Below are positions 12,337 through 23,142 of a stretch of DNA of 64,000 nucleotides, in pieces. This DNA comes from Cyclospora cayetanensis. Taxonomy: Eukaryota > Apicomplexa > Conoidasida > Eucoccidiorida > Eimeriidae. Below the pieces are notes generated by a model. It ran no database searches. It was not told the DNA's origin and worked only from the letters and a program-made list of their open reading frames with translations. The first letter of the stretch is position 1. Each line of letters starts with the position of its first letter. Where the stretch lies: NCBI RefSeq assembly GCF_002999335.1, contig NW_020312748.1, positions 62,001 to 126,000 on the forward strand. Direction: 5' to 3'. The position numbers and the translations under genes are program-made.

Positions 12337-13336
12337 CTCCTATGAAGCCGGCGCTGCATGGCTTCCTCCATGAGACCCTTGGACTGTTGTCGCCGTATGG
12401 GTCCCTCATCGTTTGGTCACCTTGCCGTTTGAAGGCTGAATTCGGGTTTGTCTCCTCTGCTGGACAGGGCCCGCCCGCGGTAGAGCGTGACGAGCTTAGA
12501 CGGCCGCCGCGGAGTCTCCCTCTAGGAGGCACTCCTCTTGATGATACAGGACCGTAGCAAAGAGCACGTCGCAGCGATTGTCTCTAAATTGGTTGCTACG
12601 TATAGGACAGGACATGCACAACAATCATTGCAGTCCATATACTAGTGCACACTTACCTGTGCAACTGTGCTTGAATTGCAAGCAGTAGCATACTGAGTAT
12701 ATTGCAGTGGGTAAAATCTTGTTGCTTGATGCACTGCATACATCTTAAGCTAAAACGAGCACAATGGAGAGCTTGCCATGGGTAAAGTCTCGATAGTGGC
12801 GTAGACACAATGAAAGTCCATGGCTCGCACTATCGCTCATGGCGTCACTCAGTACGCCAGGCTACAACTCTTAGGTTCTTTCAGGGTTGTAAGACTAAAA
12901 AATATGTGGGATGTCGAAAATGCTGGCTTCCCTCCAGTTTTGCTCTGTCAATGCCAGAAGAGGCAGGCCCTATGTACATCGATATGCACGGAGCGGTTGC
13001 TACCTTCTTCTTTGAAACACATTTGCACATAAATAGAAGAAAATCGATGAGTCAAGAACTAAAGCGAATACTGCCTCTCTGTATCCTCAATCCCTTTTCG
13101 GAAAGGCCAGGTGAGGCCTGCCACTTCAAAGCATCTCGCACGGAGGAGACTCAGTCAGGCCTAGGCTTTACGCTGCGTTGCTTGTCTGTTTGGGAGAATA
13201 TCCTTGGACAGGAGAATAACCTCCCAAAACAAGACGGCTAGATGCACGAAGCTCTGTTGAGTGTACAAGTGGTTGAAGTTCAGTACATGCGTGATAGACA
13301 TCCCATCGATGAGGACAAACGAATTCTCATGTAGAA
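12337..13336. other. Convergent intergenic region
   Basis: Lies between the 3' ends of the plus-strand membrane protein and the minus-strand coiled-coil protein. It should contain both 3' UTRs. An open plus-strand frame (12810-13241) has no motif or splice support and is not called. Confidence 0.4.
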
Positions 13337-14527
13337 CTAGATATTAAATCCAGCCAAGGGCATCAAGTTCTGCACTTTGCCGACTAAGGATTCGAACTTT
13401 TTCGCATACATGGATATTTTCTTGTTAACAGTTTCTACTCCTTTGCTGAGCTTTTCACTAGACTCTTCAAATTTCTGGTGGAGAGATACAAGAGAAGAAC
13501 GAACAGCTTCTTCAGCAGATGGACACGCGGGGCATATGCAGTCAGAATTTTGGGCCAGCAGAGCTGCAGTGACGTAGCCACAAGTCGAAACAGCACAGCA
13601 TCTTGGAAGCATACCATTAAGAACCAGCAGAAGGTGATCATCACAAACAGTGCAAGAAATGCTACACAGCACAAATGGAAAGAGAAATAAGTCTACACAA
13701 TGGAGCTATCAACTAAAGGCAAAAAAAGGTGGCCGTGAAAAAGAATCTCTCTTGCTTCTTTGTGAGCACAGGATTGTGAGTGATTCACGCACACATAGTT
13801 GCCTCTGTTTACCTTGGTATGTCTCGGCCTGTGATTTGAACTGCGCTACATCGCCAGAGAGTTGCAAGTTTTGGATGTAAAGGCCGCAGAGCAGAGCGAG
13901 CTGTACCACGACCACGCTGATACCTAAAACAATGACTCCCCTGCCTGAATCAAACCACAGAACAAAGCGGGGTAAGGCAAAGGTAATAAGAATTCTTCTG
14001 CTGTGAGCAGGGAAACACTACACAGGAACAACACACAAAAATTCTGCATAGTTCACTAGTTTTCTACCATTTGGCTGCATGAGTTGGCCCCTGCGCCACT
14101 CCACGCTAGAAGCAATAGAAGAGCACCCATAAACGCTCCCATCCACGAAGGGTCAACCGAGATCCAGAATTCGTTAGAAAAATATTATACAAACATGAAA
14201 TGCACCTACAGCAGCAGCCCTAGAAGCATCATGATTTATACATACACACATGCTTTTAGAAAAAGGCCATTCACAGAGAGCAAACGAAAGCCTCCTGCGA
14301 TACGCTTGAAAAAGCTTGTGAAAATGAATGAACCAACCAGGCACCCACGTGGGGTAATAAACCCTTGGGTTGTCTGCTCCGTAGACAGGACACGATATAC
14401 ACGGATGCTCGGACACCCTTGGGAAAATAAATAGCTGCTATGTGGGCTAGATACCCGAAAATGCATTTCTTCCACTGCTGCCGGACCGTAGTGTCTTCGC
14501 CGGAGTCGGCGGTGAAGACGATGCCAT
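13337..14527 (-). CDS. Small single-span membrane protein with coiled coil and CxCPxC motif
   Basis: Three exons join in perfect phase: 14527-14455, 13944-13813 and 13563-13337, giving 143 residues. The N-terminal 25 residues are Ser/Thr/Lys/Arg-rich (MASSSPPTPAKTLRSGSSGR) and presumably cytosolic. A hydrophobic span follows (VIVLGISVVVVQLALLCGLY, residues about 28-47), then a heptad-like region from QNLQLSGDVAQF to the end (SLVSLHQKFEESSEKLSKGV). CICPACP at the start of the third exon could bind metal or form disulphides. The layout suggests a type II or tail-like membrane protein whose coiled coil mediates oligomerisation. The family is unknown. Gene structure is well supported by donor and acceptor sites; function is not. 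Confidence 0.6.
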
Positions 14528-16239
14528 TCTCTTTGATTGCCAGTCCGTCCCGAAATTAGTGGTAGAAAGATATCAAAGAATAAAAGCATACATCAAGACT
14601 TAAAAATACATACGCGCTGCACAGGCAATTTGAAATGCAGGGAAGCAAACCCTCTTTCTGATCCCCCAGGGGGGCCTATCATCAGTGAAGAAACCAGTGT
14701 TTACAGCAAAGCCATCAGTTTAGGGCGGCATAACAGAAATATAGTACAATGCATTACACATCCCAACTTCATGAGTAAAATACCCAGCGTCAAAGATACT
14801 TCGTCGTAAACAAGGTCGGAGCGAATAAGTCCTTGAATTCTACATTTGCATCCGTCTCACGACCTCGGTATTCAATGATTCACCCTACACTACACGACGC
14901 TACTGTTTTACTCCCCACTGACAAGTCCTTATGGCTTTATACACTATTTTTGGGGCTATCTTATGAACAAAGTTTTGGCAGGAAGCCAGATACCTTCTCA
15001 TTTCTCTGTTCCTCCTCGAGAAGTTCACAGGAAGCCTCCGTTTAGAGAGAGAGACACTTAAGGGGCGATGCGAGGATGATCACACCCTGTTTGATTGTTT
15101 CTTAACTGGAAATTATAAACAGCAAGCCATAGGATCAAAGCCTTTCTTTTTGAACGAGTTAACTTAGCTGATAAGTGGAAATAATGCACAGTCGCGAAAT
15201 ACCTCATTTTCAAGCGCTCTCCCCAGGAGACCAGAATGCATGTTAACAGACTGGGGAACGAGTTTATATTACTAAGGATCTTGCGACCTGAAACCTCTGA
15301 GGCCATTACTGTGGCCACCGTGAGCGTCTAAGTGCCGCAAACCCGAGCAGCTGAAGCAACCCATGCTGACGAGGAAAGAGTGACTTGCCTGCTTGTAGTA
15401 TATGAGCATTGCTATCCGGTTTAGAGGGATCAGGCCAAGAATGCTGCTCTAGCTGCCACAATCGTGTCGAGGAATAGCTCTCCAGGTTTTTGCACACCGC
15501 CATTCCACATCCAGCAGAAAACGAAGCGCCACCCTTCCGAGCTCCATAGACAAAAGAGGACGCTATCGCTCCTTCAGTTATTAGTTTGCTTGCAGCATTA
15601 TAGCGGGGCTAAGCGATTAGTTGGAGCCTCCTACTCTATTGGCGACAATGAACCAACATCGAGCAAAAATTTAACTGACTGACTCGTTTGTTTGTATGCT
15701 CCCTCGTAGGCTGAATAGGGTTAGCTTAAGGCCATAAGTATGAACGTTCCATACCTTTGCGCTAAGCTGGAATTTGGAGGCAGACTAAATACCTCGGGAT
15801 GCCCACAGTGTGCGAGATGTGATTTCTGCTGTCCAATCTAGATTCATGCAGAAACCTTGCAGGGAATGAGGGCGGGGGTATGGAGAACACGTTTTTAAAT
15901 ACACAAGAACCTCCGATTGCTTTTCTGTATTAGGCTTGAAGGCAAATTTTCTTCCTTCGCAGTTCATGTATAAAAACTTTTTCCACTAGTACAATGAAGG
16001 TGGCCCGCTGACGGGGAGTCCCCGTAGAGGCCTGCGATAGGGCTCGCACAAGAATGGGCTGCACCGGTTGAGAAGGCTCCACTTCTAAAAAAATTGAAAG
16101 TACCGGTAATAATAACGTAAGGAGGCTTCTGCCATAATAAGCTGCATTTCAGTGCCTATTTTTGTGAGGTGGGCTACCCTGACTCACACATATGTATCAT
16201 TTTCGCCGAACAGTCCATAACGACTCTCAGGCAACGGTT
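14528..16239. other. Intergenic or unresolved 3' exons
   Basis: Between the coiled-coil gene start and the lowest exon I can assign to the 16.2-21.7 kb gene. A minus-strand stretch at 15785-15967 (reading KFAFKPNTEKQSEVLVYLKT) might be a further 3' exon of that gene, but no acceptor or phase match settles it. Elsewhere I see no gene. Confidence 0.3.
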
Positions 16240-19200
16240 TAGGAAATAAAGCCAAAGCAGATAAACGCCAAATTCATAGAGCTCGAGTATAAAAGAATGC
16301 AAAGCAGGGAGTCGAATGCGAGAGAAGAAACGCTAATAGACTCTAAATCTTCCATTTCCTTCTTCTGCCTCCAAAATACCCTGAGCTCCTCCAGCTGCTT
16401 GGGAAATAGCTGCAAAGAAGATGCCGTTACTGAGAGTGAATGGCCCGCACTGGAACTGTTTCCTCTGCATCCAGGAAAGAGAGCATATCTTGAAGCGCAG
16501 AAATGCCATTCTTTGTGCCTCTCTCTACACGCAAAGTAGAAGCTAGCTTTTTTATTAAAAGAAAGAGCATCTAGGGGTATATGAGGACTGTACCTGGAAG
16601 CAATCTACTCTTGTCACTTGTTTTGTTGCATGCACGATTTCCCGTTTTAGCTGTTCCTCCCCTTCTGGTTCATCAGTTTCTTCTGGCTGTATGCACGAGT
16701 AGGAGAGGCCAATCAGCCACGAATGCAATAAGTGAACACGCAGAATGTGGTTTGTTGAAAGGACATGTTTGTTGACTGTACCAGGTGTCTTTGTTTTTAG
16801 TAGGCCCTAGAGACCACGAAATGAAACAAGTTCATGGCAGGAAACGCATGGAAAGAGCACAGCTTGGATAAAAGGCGCGTCTTGTTGGGGGTATACCTGG
16901 GTCCACTTCATAGTGAAGACATTTATATGGGCCAGCGCAATGTCTCCAAAATCCTGGAAAGAAAAACAGTGAGTTCAGGTATGTACGGCCCTTGCAGCAG
17001 CCCACAGGTGTTTCCACCATTGCACACTCATAATGTTTGGTGTTCACGTTGTGGAGGTCGGTGCTTCGAAGGCGTTTTTTGAGGCTTGTAGCTGGTGAGT
17101 AAAGCTCTAACGACCGGTATATTTTATGCTTAATTGATGCAACAAAAAGCTAGCTGCAGCGCGGCCTCAGAGAGACTGAATTTCTAGCAACTCTTGCAAG
17201 CACAGCATATTCTCTAGGGAAGGCTGGTGGCTTGATTACCACGTCCACCGTAGTTATGATTTCAACGCAAGAGAACGCGAAAGTACGAAACAAAGACTCT
17301 GGTCTTGCAAAGAACTTTCTCACCTCTATGCACTTCGTCATATCCTTAGTGCAGGAGTGCTGCCACAACTTCTGTACAAAGAGAGACCAGCCACTCTCCA
17401 GCAGCTCTACAGAGAGAGGCGTTATGGGCAACACCTGCCGCGTAAAAACCTGAGCGCGATCCTCCGTAAACAAAGGCAGACAGGAAAATTTGAAAGCGAA
17501 AAAAGACAAGCGGGCGAAGGAAAAGAGATAAAGCCAGAGAAGCTGCGACAAAGTATTACAAGCCTAAAAGTATCCAACAGTGATAATATTGAGACGGCAT
17601 CCATGAATCTACACGGGTACAACGGGTGTCCGCTGGGTGTCAATGTCACTGCCCAATGTGTTTCGTTGCTTCAGCGCTTAGCATGTTTGTCTATCACTCA
17701 ATGGCCTTCCCTCCCACTACCGTTCTTTATTATTTTAGCTGCGCCTGCTAAGTCTTATTTTCTTTTCTCCCTAGGACCAGTGTGTTTGTCGTGTTCCTAT
17801 GACTCCTCCACATTTTCTAGATCAACACTCCTTCCCAAAAAAGACGAAAGGCCCCTAGGGGTCTGAGGGCTCAAGGGCTTTGCAGTCTACCATATATGGC
17901 TCCACGCCCTCAATTGTTTCGAAGGAGGCTCCACTCTCGTGTACGCGACCAAGGGCGCCCAGGTATCGCAAGGCATGAGGATAAATGGAGTTCCCTAATT
18001 AGGTTGGACATCAGAAAACACATCAAAAGGGGCAAATTCAGCTATGCATATACAAAGCTTAGGCTGGCTCTGCAGATCCATGTGATACGGTTGCGACCCA
18101 CTTGCATGGCCCCATGTAAAACAGTTTGAAGGGCTTTACACGCGCGTCTTGCTTACATTCCTTCACGCGGAAGAATGCGTTGCCCGCATAGAGCTCCGTC
18201 CCAGCCAAGACAGCCCCCCATCGGTGGAGGCTCATGTCCTTTGTGACCTTCCCGTACTGTGCGATGGCCCAGTAAGCAAAAGTAGTTTCACTTGGGCTTA
18301 CCTATTGAAGGAGCAGGCAGGAAAAGGTCATACCCACTAGGCGCACGTCTGTTACAAGAACGCTGCCATTTACGAATGCACTTATGGTTGAGTTATCAAG
18401 AGCAACTAGCCCTTTGACATGAGCATTGCAAAGCCCGCTCACCGAGTAAGGGCCTTTGGAATCAACATAATGCATTCCGGAGTCGTATGAATTCATATAC
18501 CACCAATCTTTGTGTCGGTATGGCTGCAATGCACAACAGCCGAAAATCCCGGCGGGCGTACTTCACTTTGATACAACACCTCCTGTGAGATTAAAGATTC
18601 GATTGAGGCCACCCTAAGAGGGGGGTAGGATGGCAGCCAGGGCTGGCAGGGGCTACCATATAGTAGGACTGGCCTCAACATAAAAATGGAAAACGACGTG
18701 GCAACACAGCGAGCTGGGGCCTACCGTGAAGCCGCGTTGCAAGGCCTTGCGGACCAGAGGATCAGAATAAGGTCCCAGGAAGTCAGGAGCAGCGATATTC
18801 AGGATGAGATTCAATATGAGATAGTGAATTTTTGGCTTTGCAATGCCCGTGGGCATGAGGATGCGAAGGCGTGTATTCAACCACCTGAGACACACCACCA
18901 TGTAGACCTTTGAATACTGAAAGGTCAAGAGACTTCTAATAAAAGGAGGAGAACGTGTTTGTGAGGACAACACTTTAAAACCACTGCAAAAGGTGAATAA
19001 AACCATTACAACGCAACAGACACTCATGACAGTAATGAAACAGCATGCGCAAGGTAATGCTTTATTGGCATTTTGGAGGGGAACAAAGTTTCCCGTTGAA
19101 TTCTATGATATGCCATAAAGGCGTCCCACGGCTGATCAAGGTGCCGAAGGCCCTAATTAGATTTTCTGCTATTATGAGAGACCTACTCGGGCTCAAAGTG

Positions 19201-21716
19201 GGCCACTACAGCCGCCATGTGAATGATGTAACCAAATAATGCCTGAGTACCTTCATAAAAGCCCGCACCGCCTTCTACTGAAGAATCGCGCAGAGCTGGG
19301 CACAAATTGCCAAGAGACAGAATTGCTCGAGGGTCTCCTGCAAAGTAGAAAGACCAGCGCAGGGTGGGAGTACAGCTTTTATGCTACCGATCACTGAGGA
19401 GAGGTAAGGGCAAAGCCACGGCGCTGCGCTTGAATTGCCTTGCCATTTTGTGATACCCCATCATCGGCTAGTCCGCCGGGGATTTCATCAAAGCCACAGG
19501 CACAAACGACGGATCCATACATCGTTTTTTAGTTGCTGGCACCAACACGGCTCTTGTTCTAGGGGCCAGTGGTATGTACGATGGAAGCAGACAGCACAAT
19601 ACGCTTCGGTTTCGGTTTCAAGGGAATTACCTCTGCCTTCCTCTGCCCCTGCAAACTCAATTTCGCTGAGGCCAACCCGTGGCAACGTGATGCACGGACC
19701 TTCCTTCTCTTGCCGCCTGCAGCCGCAAGGAAGAATACCCCCTGAAGCAAAAATGCCACAACGCGCACATGCACTGTAGAGGACGTTAGATACGTCCTCA
19801 CACAGAGGTGAAAAAATTCTCGGGAAGCGCAGGGTCTACCCAAACTCATCATTTTACGGAAAGAAGATTAATGAGGAATACATCGGCACGGCGTTGAAGG
19901 TCCCACGGCAAGGCACCGGTCTACCGACCGTTCGTTTTATCACGAATTTTGCCTCATGCATAGAAGGGCAGCTGAAGCCCTTAACTCGTGCACCGCCACA
20001 ACATGCTGTACCATCTCCTAATGGCTCACCAAACGTTGAGTCATAGATGAGGATATTGTCGAACTGTCCAGAGAGTAGCCGCTCTAGTCCCGTCTTAATA
20101 GAGCTCAAAGCCTGTTTTCCACAGCCCACAGCAAACAAAATTGGGCTATAGTCTTTTCTCACGGGCGCTCATCGAGGTCATGGTAAGCCATGTTAGAGTG
20201 GAAGTTAAAATTCGAACCCCAGAAACACAAGAGGAGCCGTTTGGCAAGAGGGAAATTGTGAGCAAATTTATGGATAGAGATGCAAGGCATGCAGGCATTT
20301 GACTCCTATTGTTACCTGCAGTTTCTCAGCATGCATTCCTGCGGAGTTAGCCACGACAGCGAGGCTAGCATAGCGGTGCATCAGCTGCGCCACACGAGAG
20401 AGTGATGGGCAAGAGAGTTTTCCAAAGAAGCTCTTGTGGTGTATTGAAGCTGTCTACATAGTCAAATGCTCTCCCTGAAACCTAGACATCTGGGTGAGAT
20501 TATCGTACTCGAACCCATTTCTGCATGTCATCTGCCTCTTTTTCCAAGTTTTCAGACGACAACTTTGTGTATCCAGTGAAATCTTGCTTTAGCGACCACC
20601 TGTGTACCACGCAGCCCCAGTATCTGCCAAGCCTTTGCACTGCGTGAATATTGCCCCGTTTGTAGGTATCGGTTCGCAAGCAATTTGACTAGCGAGAGCG
20701 CATTCAACGTGTCAGGGAGCTCAGAGGTTGATAGATGGGCAGGGCGTGTTTCAAAAGTTTGTGACTCACCGCAAGACATTATGCCAGCTCGGGTGTAGAT
20801 GTCTCAGTATGTCTACTTCTCTACCCACGGGGTCCTTAATGGGAAACGAGGTTAGTCCAGCTTGAGGGAGGTTGATGAGTAGCGCGGCTCGGTTGCCCTG
20901 AGAACAATGTTCCAGATTGCCGCTGTGTGCGTCTCCTCATCAGAGGACGCAGGAGGCTTCCTAATCTACTTTTATCCTCTTTTACAGTGCAACAGGGGTC
21001 TCGTAGTCACCTAAAAGAGGCATAAACTCTGATTGCGATGCTTGGAGCGGTAAAGGCTTATCGTAGACCAGTGCATGCACAGACTCACATGTTTAAATGG
21101 ATACATCCAGGTCCCAAACTTCTGGGAAACAATTGTAGAAGGACTCATGGGAGGATCAGCACCGAAGCTCCGCCCACAAGTCCTCCCCTGATCAACGAAT
21201 GTACAAAAGACCCCAGCTGACGTGAACACGGTACCTATGGGTGCCAGGAAACAGCTAGGCTGCCATTTACGTTTTCAACAAAGATCATGCTGTCCCATGA
21301 AGACACACGGTGGTGGAGTCACAGCAAGCTGATTGATGCAAGGCCTCGCAAAGAGGTTCTCTGGACGCGCTAGGGTCTACAAGGTGTCTTAACATGTAGG
21401 CGACGAGAGAAAACAATGCATGGGGTCAAGCAAACGAGAAGTGATGGAGTAGACAGGGGGAAACCTACGTGGCTCGTCATGATGCATGTATACTGATTGA
21501 CGTCGTTTGAATTGGAGCTGCTCAGAGCCGCATGCGTGCACATTCACGACAAGCCGTAAACAATACAGTGAGTGGATTTATTGAAATGCAAAACCACCGA
21601 GTAAGAGGCAATGCTCAAGCCCCGAGGATGACTAAGGCGACACATGGACGGGCACTAAGTGCGCACCACAATGCTTACAGGGGAGGTACGCGAGCATCGT
21701 ATATCACTTGTTCCAT
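16240..21716 (-). CDS. Unrecognised multi-exon gene
   Basis: A run of short minus-strand stretches with good acceptor/donor pairs and protein-like sequence. A candidate first exon is 21716-21679 (MEQVIYDARVPP, donor GTAAGC). Others include about 21220-21095 (SQKFGTWMYPFKH, donor GTGAGT), about 20860-20788 (EVDILRHLHPSWHNVL), and about 20430-20316 (VAQLMHRYASLAVVANSAGM, donor GTAACA). Next come about 20120-20034 (SGQFDNILIYDSTF) joined in phase to about 19742-19633 (GGILPCGCRRQEKEG), about 19365-19190 (GNLCPALRDSSVEGGAGFYE), and about 18850-18726 (APDFLGPYSDPLVRKALQRG). The last are about 18250-18150, 17455-17338 (PITPLSVELLESGWSLFVQK), about 16958-16901 (DFGDIALAHINVFTMKWTQ) and about 16407-16330. 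I cannot name a family or exclude that two genes are mixed. The TPR-like stretch near 20650 is only suggestive. Confidence 0.4.
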
Positions 21717-21845
21717 TTTCCTGTACCAGTTGGCAAAACAATTAGGCCCAAACTAGAGGAGATACTTGTTCAATATAAACACTAACCAGTCTTCGCGGGT
21801 TCTAATCTTTCTGGGGGCACAGAGGCAGTATTTCTGCCGAAGGTA

Positions 21846-23037
21846 TTAGGATGGCTGCGTCATGTGTCGAACGTACTGATGTAGCTCGTGATAGTAAACC
21901 ATCAGTCTGTGAGGGTCCCAGAGAGGCCGGTCGTCTACTCTCTTAACTTCCCCATTGGGCCCAAGAACCTCGACTCGCTCTTTTGGGGGGAACAAAGTGT
22001 GCTGCCAATACGTGGCCAGGGGTGTTGCAAAGAACTTGTAATCCATCACTGAGCCCACGGGCATGCAGCAGGAGCAAACTCAAGACACACGTACATTTAA
22101 TACGCACACATACACGCATAAGGGCACACAAAGGCAAATGCCTCGAAGAGCGCCTCTCAGCTGCAAGAACACAACCGACATGTACAGCACTTGTAGTGTA
22201 GTACTATCATTCGCTTTTGCCCTTAAGCAGATACACTGGATCCCTACATGCGGTCTTTGCGCCTTCCGACTTTTGTGGCCAAAATTCAAGCTCTCCCTGC
22301 TTCGGATAAAACAGGGCATGGCGCAACAGGAAGTCCCTTAGCAGCTCTGTATCCTCATCAACCAGTTCGGTAATTTCATTTCCCAAGTTGCCCGTGTCTA
22401 CGTTCTTTGTGCCTCTGCAGTACAGACACACCCAGTGCCACCAAAAGTTGCAAGGCATGAACACACATGTTTGGAAAACCATACATATATAGTGCAGTGG
22501 CACAGCTAACACCCCTGTTAGAAAGCGAAGTGCACTTGGAAGGGCGCCATGTACCGGAGAAATGTACGGAGGCGCGCCTCATCAAGAGCGCCCTCTTTGT
22601 CCAGAAGCAGATCAGCCGCAGTTCGAATGAAATCGGCCTTTGGAGCAAACAGCAAAACAGAAAATGCATAGTCGCAGACTGGTTCTGCTAACACGGCAGC
22701 GATACCCTCTCACAATGTGGAGGGCGGCCTGTGCCGGCCTCAAGCCACGCAAGTGAGCCTCTAAGAAACAATGCTACGCAGCATGCGAGGTAACAGCCCT
22801 TCGCAAAATTCGTAAAGCTTCAATGTCAAGCTCTGCGCTTAGCTTTCGTCCAATGGAAGCACTGCGAGAGCTAGTAACAAACGAGGATATCTGAGCTTCT
22901 AGGAAGGAGGGCTTAAGTGTGCTTCAAATAAATTATGGCTCAAGAAGCCTGCAACAAATCACCTGCTCCGTAAAGGCTGCGGGCTCAACCAGCAGAACCT
23001 TCTTGAGGGGAGAACACGTTTTGCCTGCAGCGGACAT
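21846..23037 (-). CDS. Unrecognised 175-residue protein, four exons
   Basis: Four exons fit in phase: 23037-22963, 22637-22555, 22414-22248 and 22048-21846. The product begins MSAAGKTCSPLKKVLLVEPA. It continues with an acidic helical stretch (AADLLLDKEGALDEARLRTF), then ELVDEDTELLRDFLLRHALF. It ends with a Tyr/His/Pro-rich part (KFFATPLATYWQHTLFPP; LMVYYHELHQYVRHMTQPS). No signal peptide or clear membrane span is seen. Size and composition resemble lineage-specific subunits of coccidian mitochondrial complexes, but that is a guess. It lies about 105 bp below the stop of the glucanase gene and about 130 bp above the next start, all on the same strand. Confidence 0.6.
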
Positions 23038-23142
23038 AGTGGGGATTAAAATGAGCAGAACGTATCAGGCGTGTGCTGGCGGAATGCGTGCAGATGCTAT
23101 GACGTCACTCTAGTGGCAGAGAAAGGGGCCACCCTAAATCAG

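Noticed and set aside
12810..13241. A 143-codon plus-strand frame between two convergent genes
   Set aside because: No motif, no hydrophobic or repeat signature, no splice partner; probably 3' flanking sequence.
14080..14160. A minus-strand stretch reading MGAFMGALLLLLAWSGAGA, at first taken as an exon of the 13.3-14.5 kb gene
   Set aside because: It cannot be joined in phase to the next exon and runs into a stop, whereas joining 14455 directly to 13944 keeps phase and gives a coherent protein. It is most likely intron.
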